Positions 7,770-16,357 are shown, counted from the stretch's first letter. The stretch is 64,000 nt of DNA from Sphingobium scionense (GCF_014197035.1 NZ_JACIEU010000012.1:115061-179060); one strand, 5' to 3'. Numbers and translations: made by a program. The notes: generated by a model not told the origin, from the letters alone.

Positions 7770-8597
7770 TCAGTTGCCCTCGACCGGCGGCTGGGCGTTG
7801 GGGTCGAGATCCAGCATCAACCCCGGCCGCTTGGTCGGATTGGCTGGCGGCGGCACCGGGCGGCGGGGATTGAGGATGATCGGGCCGGGCGTGATCTTGA
7901 CATAGGCGCTGTCGGGCACGCCGCCCTGATGGCCGGGGCAGCGGGTGAACTCCAGCGCCCGGTCCATGCACAGCCACACTTCGCTCAGCTTGTTGTCGCG
8001 CGTCGTGGTGACGCGCATCATGTCCGCCGTCATGCCCTTGTTGGCCTTGGCGAAAGCCTGGGCAAACTGGCCGGCGGTCAGGTTCGGACGCCGCGACAGC
8101 GCCGCCATGTCGGGATAGCGCAGCGATTCATAGAAGGCGCGCGACAGGTTGAAATACAGCTCCGGCTTGGTCGCCATGCAGGTGCCATGCTTGGCCCATT
8201 CATGCTGGATCAACTGGGCCGAGGGGGTGGCGCACATATTCTGGCGGATCACCGCGCGCGGCACCAGATCGGTCGCACGACAATATTGCGGCCATTCCTT
8301 GCCATATCCGTCGGGCCACAGGCCATGCAGGGTGAAGCCGAACTTGCCATTGCGCCCACCGCACTGGACGCTGTTTCCCGTCCCCTTGGCGGTCGCGCAA
8401 TATTGCGGCGACCAGCTGATCGCCAGCGTATAGCTGCCGATCGGCAGGACGCGCTTGGGTTCCTTGTCGCTGGGCAGTTCCGGTTCGGGCCGGGCCGGCT
8501 GGCTGGGTGGGCTGCAATAGGCTGCCTGGGCGAGCGCAGTGCCGGGCAGGGCGGCAAGGGTCAGAATGGGGGCGAGAGCGAAAATCAGGTTACGCAT
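7770..8597 (-). CDS. Secreted ribonuclease T2 family protein
   Basis: RNase T2 enzymes cut RNA endonucleolytically through a 2',3'-cyclic phosphate, in the periplasm or outside the cell. The 275-residue product has a signal peptide (LAPILTLAALPGTALA). Both catalytic signatures are present: CAS I with HGLWP (His91) and CAS II with HEWAKHGTC (His132, Glu133, His137). Paired cysteines (YC, QCGG, YCRAT, NMCA, GTC) fit disulfides. Its start codon overlaps the end of nadC by eight bases, so it is probably translated from the same mRNA. It may scavenge external RNA. The Pro-rich C-terminus (RRPVPPPANPTKRPG) is likely flexible. Confidence 0.93.
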   Translation of the reverse strand: MRNLIFALAPILTLAALPGTALAQAAYCSPPSQPARPEPELPSDKEPKRVLPIGSYTLAISWSPQYCATAKGTGNSVQCGGRNGKFGFTLHGLWPDGYGKEWPQYCRATDLVPRAVIRQNMCATPSAQLIQHEWAKHGTCMATKPELYFNLSRAFYESLRYPDMAALSRRPNLTAGQFAQAFAKANKGMTADMMRVTTTRDNKLSEVWLCMDRALEFTRCPGHQGGVPDSAYVKITPGPIILNPRRPVPPPANPTKRPGLMLDLDPNAQPPVEGN

Positions 8598-9453
8598 GGG
8601 AAAAATCCAGTCCGATGTCGGCGGCAGGGGCAGATTGGGTGAGGCGGCCGACGCTGATATAGGTGACGCCGGTCTCCGCCTTGGCGCGGATCGTCTCCAG
8701 CGTGACGCCGCCCGATGCTTCGGTCGGCACCCGTCCGCCGACCAGGGTCACGGCGCCGCGCAGCGTGGCTGCATCCATATTGTCGAGCAGCAAATGGGTG
8801 GCGCCTGCGGCCAGCGCCGGCTCGATCTGGTCGACCCGGTCGACCTCGACGATGATCTGGGCGATGCCGGCGGCGACTGCACGGCGCGCCGCTTCCTCGA
8901 CCGATCCGGCGACCGCGACATGATTGTCCTTGATCATCGCCGCATCCCACAGGCCCATGCGATGATTGGTCGCGCCGCCCATGCGGGTGGCATATTTCTC
9001 CAGCCGACGCAGGCCGGGGATCGTCTTGCGGGTATCCAGCAAGGTCGTGCCCGTGCCCAGGATCGCGTCGACATAGGCGCGCGTCATGGTGGCGATGCCG
9101 GTCAGGTGCTGCACCGTGTTGAGCGCCGACCGCTCGGCCGTCAGTAGCGCGCGCGCCTTGCCCCGGATGCGCATGATGTCGGTCCCGGCCGCCACCTGCT
9201 CACCATCCTGATGCAGCAGCGCGATCTCGACATCGGGATCGAGCGCCCGGAAGAAGGCGACCGCGATCGGCAGCCCGGCGAGCGTCACCGCGTCTCGGCT
9301 GTCCATGACCCCGTCGAAGATCGCATCGGCCGGGATTACCGCCTCGCTGGTGACGTCGCGGCCATCCGGCCCCAGATCCTCCGCCAGCGTCGAAGCGACA
9401 AAGGCGTCGAGGTCGAACGCCTCCAGGGTAAAGCTATTCATTCTGTGTACCAT
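8590..9453 (-). CDS. nadC: Nicotinate-nucleotide diphosphorylase (carboxylating), quinolinate phosphoribosyltransferase
   Basis: The enzyme converts quinolinate and PRPP to nicotinate mononucleotide, CO2 and pyrophosphate, the last step of the de novo NAD branch. Length (287 residues) and signatures are normal: LAEDLGPDGRDVTSEAVIP at the N-terminus, ALNTVQHLTGIATMTRAYVD, DTRKTIPGLRRLEKYA and the C-terminal barrel motifs IIVEVD and LLLDNMD. The listed start is at 9453; an ATG at 9441 (MNSFTLEAF) is equally possible. It overlaps the preceding small gene by 16 bases and the following RNase T2 gene by 8, a strong sign of one transcript with nadA further upstream. Confidence 0.96.
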   Translation of the reverse strand: MVHRMNSFTLEAFDLDAFVASTLAEDLGPDGRDVTSEAVIPADAIFDGVMDSRDAVTLAGLPIAVAFFRALDPDVEIALLHQDGEQVAAGTDIMRIRGKARALLTAERSALNTVQHLTGIATMTRAYVDAILGTGTTLLDTRKTIPGLRRLEKYATRMGGATNHRMGLWDAAMIKDNHVAVAGSVEEAARRAVAAGIAQIIVEVDRVDQIEPALAAGATHLLLDNMDAATLRGAVTLVGGRVPTEASGGVTLETIRAKAETGVTYISVGRLTQSAPAADIGLDFSHA

Positions 9454-9716
9454 GTTGCGCCGCCACCTTGGGACTTGGGAAGTTTCTTGATCTCACGGAT
9501 GGTCTCTACGAATATCCGTGCGTCAGCCATTCGCTCTGGCTTGCCACGCCATTGAAAGCTTCGCTCTCCACGCAGCATCTGAACGACTTTCATCTCGGCA
9601 TCATCGGGATCATCGGCTTCCAACCATCGCGTGGTGTTGAAACCACACATGCCTTTCTTGCCTATCAATTCAGCCGGAAAATGCGCTCCTCTGATCGAGC
9701 ATTCATAATAGGGCAT
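9438..9716 (-). CDS. Conserved small protein of unknown function
   Basis: This is a 92-residue soluble protein (MPYYECSIRGAHFPAELIGK) with two cysteines, no signal peptide and no membrane segment. The middle KVVQMLRGERSF looks helical and the end (GGATWYTE) overlaps the nadC start. It is preceded at 13 bases by the S9 peptidase gene and overlaps nadC by 16 bases, so it is probably translated as part of the operon. Coding potential is supported by the tight packing and the composition of the product. I do not recognise a family. Confidence 0.7.
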   Translation of the reverse strand: MPYYECSIRGAHFPAELIGKKGMCGFNTTRWLEADDPDDAEMKVVQMLRGERSFQWRGKPERMADARIFVETIREIKKLPKSQGGGATWYTE

Positions 9717-9728
9717 GGCCGCCCCCGC

Positions 9729-11855
9729 TCACTTCTTCTTCTCCACCAGTTCGCGGGTCAGGAAGGCGTGCAGCAGCGCCGCGCGCACCGCATCCTCGGC
9801 ATGGTCGGCGCCGACCGAATGACCGCCCTCGCGATATTCATGATAATAGACCATGCTGCCGGTCGCCTTCAGCTTCGCCGCCATCTTGCGCGCATGGCCC
9901 GGATGCACCCGGTCATCCTTGGTCGACAGGTAGAAGAAGGCGGGCGGATACTGCACCCCGGTCTTCACATTCTGATAGGGCGACCATCTGGACATGAACG
10001 CCCAGTCCGACGGCACATCGGGATCGCCATATTCCGCCACCCAGGATGCGCCGGCCGACAAATGCGAATAGCGCTTCATGTCCTCCAGCGGCGATCCTGC
10101 GATCACCGCGCCATACAGGTCGGGCCGCTGCGTCATCGCCGCGCCCACCAGCACGCCGCCATTGGAGCGGCCGGAAATGCCGATATCGCCCTTGGCCGAC
10201 ACGCCGGTCTTGACCAGATCCTCGGCCACTGCCGCCAGATCGTCGAACGCATTCTGCCTTTTCTCGCGCAGCGCATCCTGATGCCAGGCTGGGCCATATT
10301 CGCCGCCGCCGCGGATATTGGCGAGCACATAGGCATTGCCATCCTCAACCCAGAACAGGCCCAGCGGCCCGGCGCGATAGGGTTCGGTGGTGAGGTAGGT
10401 CGGCGTCTGCGCCGCGCGGAACCCGCCATAGGCATGGATGAACGCCGGCACCGGCCCCGTCACGCCCTTCTTGCGCGCCAGGAAATAGGGCACCCTGGTC
10501 CCGTCCTTCGACGTCGCGAAGCGCTGCTCCACCAGGAACTGGCTGGCGTCGAAGCGCGCGGGCAGTTGCTGGATGGTTTGCGCCGGCCCCTGCGCCCCTG
10601 CCACCATCAGGCTGGGCGGCGTCAGCATCCCCTCGACCGAGGCGAAGACCCGGTCGCCCTTGTCGTCGGTGCCGACCAGATGGACCGTCGCCTTGTCGGC
10701 CAGTGGCACCGAACGGCTGGTCCAGCGACCGGTGGCGGCGTCGCGGGTCATCGCCAGCAGCGCGCCCGACACATTGTCGAGCTGCTTCACCCACAGGATA
10801 TGGTCGGTGGTGCGCACTTCCTCGACCACGGTGGTCGCGGTCGGCTTCAGCACGACCTGCGGCGCCCCCGCCTTGCCCGCCGCCACATCGGCGATCGGCC
10901 AGGACACCAGCGATCCGGTCGGAATATCACCCAGCGGCTTGTTCAGCAGCACGATCATCTGCCCGTCGATCAGGCCGCGGAAATCGGCCGTATCGGGCAC
11001 TGGCGTGCGGATCAGCTGGCCGTCCGCGCCCTCGATATAGAGGTCGTTGGTGTAGAAGGTCAGCGCCCGGTCGATGAAGACCCAGCGTTTGTCGCCATCC
11101 TGCTCGACGCGCGGCCGCACCGAAATGTCGCTGTCCACGCCTTCCTTGACCAAGGTCGCCGATGACAGCGGCCTGCCCCGCTTCCAGCGCTTGACGATGC
11201 GCGGATAGCCCGACGCGGTCAGCGATCCCGCGCCATAATCGGTGCCGACCAGCAGCGTATCCTTGTCCGCCCAGGCGACGTCGCTCTTGGCTTCGGGCAG
11301 GGTAAAGCCGCCCTCGACGAACTTGCCGGTGGCGAGGTCATATTCTCGCACCACATCGGCATCGGTGCCGCCCGCGCTCAGCGAGATCAGGCAGCGGCTG
11401 TAATCGGGCGCCAGGCAATCGGCGCCATGCCAGACCCAGCTCTTGCCCTCCGCCTTGCCCAGCGCATCGACGTCGATGATCGTCGTCCAGTTGGGCTTGC
11501 CCGCCAGATAGGAGGCCAGGTCGCTCGACCGCCACAGCCCGCGCGGATTCTTCGCGTCGCGCCACAAGTTGGTGACGCGATCGCCCATCACCTTGTCGGG
11601 CACCGCAATCTGGCTTTCATCGTCCAGGATCGCGCGCGCCCGCGCCCGGTCCGCCTCGAAGCGCGGGCTGGCACGCAACAGCTTTTCCGTCTCGCCATTC
11701 CACTGCTCGACCTGCGCGATCGCCTTGGTGCCTTCGATATCCTCCAGCCAGAGATAGGGATCATCGCCCGTGGCGGGCGCGGCAGCGATCAGGACGGGAG
11801 CGGAAGCGATGGCGATCGCCATCAGGGTGGAACGGAGCGTCAGCTTATGTCTCAT
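9729..11855 (-). CDS. Exported prolyl oligopeptidase family (S9A) serine peptidase
   Basis: The 708-residue protein has a signal peptide (LMAIAIASAPVLIAAAPATG) followed directly by the family start DPYLWLEDIEG. A beta-propeller fills the first two thirds. The alpha/beta-hydrolase domain follows, with catalytic Ser564 in GRSNGG, the Asp in STKDDRVHPGH and the His in YREGGHSVG. Such enzymes cut short peptides, classically after proline, and here would act in the periplasm. The frame is open back to 11957, but the ATG at 11855 is the one that places a signal peptide at the N-terminus. It lies 32 bases from cls and 12 bases before the next gene, within the nad operon. Confidence 0.93.
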   Translation of the reverse strand: MRHKLTLRSTLMAIAIASAPVLIAAAPATGDDPYLWLEDIEGTKAIAQVEQWNGETEKLLRASPRFEADRARARAILDDESQIAVPDKVMGDRVTNLWRDAKNPRGLWRSSDLASYLAGKPNWTTIIDVDALGKAEGKSWVWHGADCLAPDYSRCLISLSAGGTDADVVREYDLATGKFVEGGFTLPEAKSDVAWADKDTLLVGTDYGAGSLTASGYPRIVKRWKRGRPLSSATLVKEGVDSDISVRPRVEQDGDKRWVFIDRALTFYTNDLYIEGADGQLIRTPVPDTADFRGLIDGQMIVLLNKPLGDIPTGSLVSWPIADVAAGKAGAPQVVLKPTATTVVEEVRTTDHILWVKQLDNVSGALLAMTRDAATGRWTSRSVPLADKATVHLVGTDDKGDRVFASVEGMLTPPSLMVAGAQGPAQTIQQLPARFDASQFLVEQRFATSKDGTRVPYFLARKKGVTGPVPAFIHAYGGFRAAQTPTYLTTEPYRAGPLGLFWVEDGNAYVLANIRGGGEYGPAWHQDALREKRQNAFDDLAAVAEDLVKTGVSAKGDIGISGRSNGGVLVGAAMTQRPDLYGAVIAGSPLEDMKRYSHLSAGASWVAEYGDPDVPSDWAFMSRWSPYQNVKTGVQYPPAFFYLSTKDDRVHPGHARKMAAKLKATGSMVYYHEYREGGHSVGADHAEDAVRAALLHAFLTRELVEKKK

Positions 11856-11887
11856 GGCCCGATGCGATAGGCGATGATGCGGGGCCG

Positions 11888-13303
11888 TTACAACAGCGAG
11901 CCGACCATCCGCGCGACATTTTCCGCAACCTTGCGATAGAGCGGCCGCGCCCGCCATGTTTCGCGGTCCAGCGTCTCCGCCCGCGCCATGAAGCGGCGCT
12001 GCACCAGCTCCACCGCCGCCACCGTTTCCGCGTCATAGATGAGCAGGCTCGCCTCCTCGTTCAGTTCGAAACTGCGCATGTCGACATTGGAGGAGCCGAC
12101 CACCGCCAGCCGGCCGTCGATGCTGACCGTCTTGGCATGGACGAATTCGGGCCGATGGGCATGGATGCCGATGCCCGCCGCCATCAGCTCGGCATAATAA
12201 GAGGCCTGCGCCGCATGGACCAGCCACTGGTCCACCGGCTTGGACACGATCAGGTCGACCTTCACCCCGCGCACCACCGCCGTGCGCATCGCATCGACCA
12301 GGTCGTCGTCGGGAATGAAATAGGGCGTCACCAGCATCACATGGCTGCGCGCCTGGTGCAGCTGCCACACCAGCAAAGTCTTGAACCCTTCCAGCGGATA
12401 GTTGGACCCGCTCGGCAGCAATTGCGTCACCGCGTCGCCGGCCGGCTCGGGAATGACCACCGGCCCCTCGGGCAACTGATGCGTCTCCATATACCAGTCG
12501 GCCCGCACCAGCGCCTCCAGCTCCGCCACCACCGGCCCGGTCACCCGCGCCACCAGTTCCTGGTTGACGATGCCGGGCTTGAAGTCGCGCGCGACGATAT
12601 TCTGCGATCCGACATGGCCGATCGTCCCGTCGATCACGAACAGCTTGCGATGGTTGCGCATGTCGCGCCTTGTGCGTCCCCGGATCCAGCGGAACAACAG
12701 GGCGGCGCACAGCTCCACCCCCGCTGCCGTCAGCATCGCCTCCATCCCCTTGCGCCAGGGCCGCGATCCGACCGGGTCATACATCACCTGCACGGTGACG
12801 CCGCGCTTGACCGCCGCGCCCAGCGCATCGGCCACCCGCCGCCCCACCGCATCGTCGGCGAAGATATAGACGAGGATGCGGATGCTGTGCCGCGCGGCAT
12901 TGATGTCCGCCACCAGCCGGTCGATCGCGACGATATAGTCGAAGATCAGATCGACCTTGTTGCCGCCGGTCGCCGGCATCTTGCCCAGCTTTGCGGCAAG
13001 GTCGACGATCGGCGCGCGATCAGGGTCGGGTGATGGCGCATGGGGCAGCAGCCGCGCGGCAATGCCACCGAACCAGGGATCAAGCTCGCCGAACCGGGCG
13101 CGCCGCCATTCGGGGAAACGCGGGCTGCCGATGATCCAGAACAGGATCAGCCCCGGCACCGGCAGGAAGAAGATCAGCAGCAGCCAGGCCCGCGTCGCCG
13201 CCGGCGTCCGGCGAAAGGGCACGGCGATCAGCGCACCGATGCGGATCGCCCATTCGAGGCAATAATAGAAAAGGCCGAAGTCGCTGTCGGGGAGGTTGAC
13301 CAT
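11888..13303 (-). CDS. cls: Cardiolipin synthase (phospholipase D family)
   Basis: Cls joins two phosphatidylglycerol molecules into cardiolipin and glycerol at the inner membrane. The 471-residue protein has two N-terminal membrane segments (about 11-30 and 38-59, including AWLLLIFFLPVPGLILFWII). Two HKD motifs follow: HRKLFVID (His218, Lys220, Asp225) and HAKTVSID (His389, Lys391, Asp396). GSQN and GSSNVDMRS follow the motifs, as is usual. It lies 24 bases after nadA and 32 bases before the S9 peptidase gene, on the same strand. Confidence 0.95.
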   Translation of the reverse strand: MVNLPDSDFGLFYYCLEWAIRIGALIAVPFRRTPAATRAWLLLIFFLPVPGLILFWIIGSPRFPEWRRARFGELDPWFGGIAARLLPHAPSPDPDRAPIVDLAAKLGKMPATGGNKVDLIFDYIVAIDRLVADINAARHSIRILVYIFADDAVGRRVADALGAAVKRGVTVQVMYDPVGSRPWRKGMEAMLTAAGVELCAALLFRWIRGRTRRDMRNHRKLFVIDGTIGHVGSQNIVARDFKPGIVNQELVARVTGPVVAELEALVRADWYMETHQLPEGPVVIPEPAGDAVTQLLPSGSNYPLEGFKTLLVWQLHQARSHVMLVTPYFIPDDDLVDAMRTAVVRGVKVDLIVSKPVDQWLVHAAQASYYAELMAAGIGIHAHRPEFVHAKTVSIDGRLAVVGSSNVDMRSFELNEEASLLIYDAETVAAVELVQRRFMARAETLDRETWRARPLYRKVAENVARMVGSLL

Positions 13304-13327
13304 GTGACCGACCTCCCCCGTCTATCC

Positions 13328-14314
13328 TCAGCGTGCGCCCAGATCGCCCTGGCCGACCGTGCCGCTGGCCATGTCCAGCATCCGGTCCAGGCTCTTCTTG
13401 GCGGCGACGCGCAGCGTCTCGTCCATCTCGATGCGCGGGCTGAGGTCGCGCAGCGACAGATAGAGCTTCTCCATCGTGTTGAGCGCCATATAGGGGCAGA
13501 TATTGCAGTTGCAGTTGCCGTCCGCGCCCGGCGCGCCGATGAAATTCTTGTCCGGCACGCTTTTTTGCATCTGATGGATGATATGCGGTTCGGTGGCGAC
13601 GATCAGCGTGTCGCCCGGCATCGTCTTGGCAAAGTCCAATATGCCGCTGGTCGACCCGACATAATCGGCATGGTCGACGATATAGGGCGGGCATTCCGGG
13701 TGCGCGGCGACCGGCGCCTGCGGATGCTGCGCCTTGAGCTTCAGCAATTCGGTCTCGCTGAACGCCTCATGCACGATGCACACGCCCGGCCACAGCAGCA
13801 TGTCGCGGCCCAGCTTGCGCTTGAGGTAGCCGCCCAGATGCTTGTCGGGGCCGAAGATGATCTTCTGGTCCTTGGGGATCTGCGCCAGGATCTTCTCGGC
13901 CGACGACGATGTCACGATGATGTCGGACAGCGCCTTCACCTCGGCCGAACAGTTGATGTAGCTGAGCGCAATATGATCGGGATGCGCCTCGCGAAACGCC
14001 TTGAACTGGGCGGGCGGGCAGCTGTCCTCCAGCGAACAGCCGGCGTCCATGTCGGGCAGCACGACGATCTTCTGCGGCGACAGGATCTTCGCCGTCTCGG
14101 CCATGAAGCGCACGCCGCAAAAGGCGATGACATCGGCATCGGTCTCGGCCGCCTTGCGCGACAGTTCCAGGCTGTCACCGACGAAATCGGACAGGTCCTG
14201 AATCTCGGGCGACTGGTAATAATGGCCCAGGATGACGGCGTTGCGCTCCTTGCGCAGGCGGTCGATCTCCGCGCGCAGGTCCGTCCCCTGCGGAATATCG
14301 GTGAAAGCGTTCAT
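13328..14314 (-). CDS. nadA: Quinolinate synthase
   Basis: NadA condenses iminoaspartate with dihydroxyacetone phosphate to quinolinate using an oxygen-sensitive 4Fe-4S cluster. The 328-residue product has the start LRKERNAVILGHYYQSPEIQDLSDFVGDSLELS, the substrate loop DMDAGCSLEDSCP, the Cys in YINCSAEVKA and the C-terminal GNCNCNICPYMALNTMEK, which supplies cluster cysteines. It acts one step before NadC, which lies three genes downstream. nadB (L-aspartate oxidase), which makes iminoaspartate, is not in the window. A nadX-type aspartate dehydrogenase or a nadB elsewhere must serve. Confidence 0.97.
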   Translation of the reverse strand: MNAFTDIPQGTDLRAEIDRLRKERNAVILGHYYQSPEIQDLSDFVGDSLELSRKAAETDADVIAFCGVRFMAETAKILSPQKIVVLPDMDAGCSLEDSCPPAQFKAFREAHPDHIALSYINCSAEVKALSDIIVTSSSAEKILAQIPKDQKIIFGPDKHLGGYLKRKLGRDMLLWPGVCIVHEAFSETELLKLKAQHPQAPVAAHPECPPYIVDHADYVGSTSGILDFAKTMPGDTLIVATEPHIIHQMQKSVPDKNFIGAPGADGNCNCNICPYMALNTMEKLYLSLRDLSPRIEMDETLRVAAKKSLDRMLDMASGTVGQGDLGAR

Positions 14315-14345
14315 ACCCTGTGACTCCTCGGTCTTACCGGGCGCC

Positions 14346-15059
14346 CTAGCGGGCCTGTCTCCGGTTTGCCAGTACCTCGTTAACCGGCGTGGTCACGTCC
14401 CAGCGATCGCGATTGGGTCGCTCCGCCGGGAAAGTGACGATCACCCGCGCATCGCCCTGCCCGGCCGCCGCCAGCGGCGCGCCCATCAGCTTCACCAGCG
14501 CGGCCCGGCCATATTCGCGCGCCTGCGCCATCCGCTCGGGCGAACCGGCCGATTTGGTGGCCCGCGCCTGGGCATAGGCGGAGGTGCGTCGGCTCAGCGC
14601 CTCGCCCGCCTCGCGCGTCACGAACAGCCCGCCGGTGCGCACCAGAGTGCGCTGGCTCTCGTCGACATTGGGCTTGCCGACGGTGACCTCGGGCGCGTTG
14701 ACGATCAGGGTGCGGCGCTCCGCATCCCATTCCAGATCATCCGCGCCGATCGCGCCCACATTGACGAAATAATCGACCGAAAAGGGCATCTTCACCACCT
14801 GATCGGACTTCAGCCAGCCAAAGCCGCGCACGTCTCGGGCGCTGCTCTGGATCGTGCCGCTGAGTTCGGAAACCTTCAGGCTGCTGGTGCCGGCGATCTT
14901 TTCGGCAATGACCTTGGTCACCGCTGTCCCGTCATCCTCGACGCTCACCACATAGTCGCGATTATAGCGCTGCCAGCCGACCAGCATCGCCCCGCCGACG
15001 ATCAGGATCAGCAGCGCGACCGCGATCGGCCCGGCATAGCGCTTCAGCGCATCTGCCAT
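14346..15059 (-). CDS. DUF4230 membrane-anchored protein
   Basis: The 237-residue protein has one N-terminal transmembrane anchor (PIAVALLILIVGGAMLVGW) and a soluble, probably periplasmic domain that matches the DUF4230 pattern. Recognisable blocks are VSELSGTIQSSARDVRGFGWLKSDQ, KMPFSVDYFVNVGAIGADDLEW and the C-terminal AREYGRAALVKLMGAPL. No function is known to me. It overlaps the end of the MBL hydrolase gene by 16 bases and ends 31 bases before nadA, so it is part of the same minus-strand run. Confidence 0.82.
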   Translation of the reverse strand: MADALKRYAGPIAVALLILIVGGAMLVGWQRYNRDYVVSVEDDGTAVTKVIAEKIAGTSSLKVSELSGTIQSSARDVRGFGWLKSDQVVKMPFSVDYFVNVGAIGADDLEWDAERRTLIVNAPEVTVGKPNVDESQRTLVRTGGLFVTREAGEALSRRTSAYAQARATKSAGSPERMAQAREYGRAALVKLMGAPLAAAGQGDARVIVTFPAERPNRDRWDVTTPVNEVLANRRQAR

Positions 15060-15931
15060 CGTCCATCCTCCAGCGGCGCGGCCATGCCCCGGCCATTGAG
15101 GTCGATCAGATGCGCCAGCACCGATCGCCCGGCCGCCCCGTAAAGGCGCGGGTCCACGCCCTTGTACATTTCCGCCACCATGTCGGGGATGGCGCTGTCG
15201 CCATTGCGCTCCAGGAAGCGCATGATCTGCCCCTCGCGCTGCTTGCGATGGCCCATCATGCCGCGCACCAGCCGCTGCGGATTTTCCACCGGCTCGCCAT
15301 GGGCCGGATAATAGACGACATCGTCCCGCTCCAGCAGCCGCTGCATCGAGCGCATATAGGCGGTCATGTCGCCATCGGGCGGGGAAATGACGCTGGTGGA
15401 CCAGCCCATCACATGGTCGCCAGTGAACAGCGCCTTGTCCTGCGCCAAAGCAAAGCAGAGATGGTTGGACGTATGGCCCGGCGTCGCCACCGCCGCCAGC
15501 GTCCAGCCGGTGCCGGCCACCCCCTCGCCATCGCCCAGCACCCGGTCGGGCCGATAGTCCGCGTCAAAGGCCGCGTCCGCGCGCGGCCCGTCGTCGCTCA
15601 GCGTCAACGGCGCACAGCCGATGATCGGCGCGCCGGTCAGCCCGCTCAGCGGCCGGGCCGCCGGACTATGGTCGCGATGGGTGTGGGTGCACAGGATCGC
15701 CACCACGCGCCGCCCGCCGATCGCGGCGATCAGCGCATCGAGATGCGCGGCCTCATCCGGCCCCGGATCGATCACCGCGACATCAGCCCCGCCGACCAGA
15801 TAGGTCTGGGTGCCGGTATAGGTGAAGGGCGACGGATTGGGCGCCAGCACGCGCGCCACCAGCGGCGACAGCGTCATCAGGATGCCGGTCGGCAAATCGG
15901 CCGGATCAAACGGGGTAGCCATGGCACCCAT
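15044..15931 (-). CDS. MBL-fold metallo-hydrolase (LACTB2-like)
   Basis: The 295-residue product has the metallo-beta-lactamase zinc motif HTHRDHS and the downstream ligands in TPGHTSNHLC and FTGDHVMGWSTSVISPPDGDM. The C-terminal part (GMMGHRKQREGQIMRFLE) resembles the winged-helix extension of LACTB2-like hydrolases. In animals LACTB2 is an RNA endonuclease; the bacterial members are mostly uncharacterised. It is the first gene of the minus-strand run that leads into nadA and nadC. The start at 15931 has an in-frame ATG alternative at 15922. Confidence 0.88.
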   Translation of the reverse strand: MGAMATPFDPADLPTGILMTLSPLVARVLAPNPSPFTYTGTQTYLVGGADVAVIDPGPDEAAHLDALIAAIGGRRVVAILCTHTHRDHSPAARPLSGLTGAPIIGCAPLTLSDDGPRADAAFDADYRPDRVLGDGEGVAGTGWTLAAVATPGHTSNHLCFALAQDKALFTGDHVMGWSTSVISPPDGDMTAYMRSMQRLLERDDVVYYPAHGEPVENPQRLVRGMMGHRKQREGQIMRFLERNGDSAIPDMVAEMYKGVDPRLYGAAGRSVLAHLIDLNGRGMAAPLEDGRWQMR

Positions 15932-15981
15932 GTGCCCATTTCCCGGCGGATTTCAAGGGCACGCCGCCATTCCAGAATATA

Positions 15982-16013
15982 CGTCATGCCAGCGAAAGCT
16001 GGCATCTCAGGCC
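15982..16013 (+). repeat. Left palindromic repeat framing the GIY-YIG gene
   Basis: A 32-bp element starts CGTCATGCCAGCGAAAGCTGG and ends GGCC. It contains the perfect hairpin atgccagc-gaaa-gctggcat. It stops 20 bases before the GIY-YIG start codon. A related element lies in inverted orientation right behind the gene at 16326-16357, identical at 25 of 32 positions. The same type recurs at 29963-30045. Confidence 0.85.
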
Positions 16014-16033
16014 TTTATATGTAGCATCGCCGA

Positions 16034-16324
16034 ATGGCGCAGGGCGGCTATACCTACATCATGACCAACAAGCCGGGCGGCGTCCTCTATATCGGCGTCA
16101 CCGCCGATCTCGCCGCGCGCATCGATCAACATCGGCGCGGCACCGGATCGATTTTCTGCCGCAAATATGGGCTGACACGTCTGGTCCTCGTCGAACATCA
16201 CACGGATATCCTGCTGGCGATCAGTCGGGAGAAAGCGCTCAAGGCCTGGAAGCGCGATTGGAAAATCCGGCTGATCGAACAGGCCAACCCGGACTGGGAT
16301 GATCTCTTCGACCATATCGTTTGA
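16034..16324 (+). CDS. Single-domain GIY-YIG endonuclease family protein
   Basis: The 96-residue protein is just a GIY-YIG nuclease domain. The first signature is degenerate (YTYIM) and the second intact (LYIGVT); then come the conserved Arg in AARIDQHRRG and the acidic block EKALKAWKRDWKIRLIEQANPDWDDL with the metal-binding Glu. Family members cut DNA, but this small stand-alone type (UPF0213/YhbQ-like) has no settled role. The gene occupies all the space between two inverted 32-bp palindromes: 20 bases before its start and one base after its stop. That suggests gene and repeats move or are maintained together, by analogy with RAYT transposases and REP elements. Confidence 0.9.
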   Translation: MAQGGYTYIMTNKPGGVLYIGVTADLAARIDQHRRGTGSIFCRKYGLTRLVLVEHHTDILLAISREKALKAWKRDWKIRLIEQANPDWDDLFDHIV

Positions 16325-16325
16325 A

Positions 16326-16357
16326 GGCCACAGACCCCAGCCTTCGCTGGGGTGACG
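16326..16357 (-). repeat. Right palindromic repeat framing the GIY-YIG gene
   Basis: Read on the minus strand it begins CGTCACCCCAGCGAAGGCTG and ends GGCC, with the hairpin accccagc-gaag-gctggggt. It is the inverted partner of the element at 15982-16013 and begins one base after the GIY-YIG stop codon. It nearly matches the left half of the repeat pair at 29963-30045. The next stretch to 16529 shows only an AT-rich patch around 16460-16500 that could hold the xerC promoter. Confidence 0.85.
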
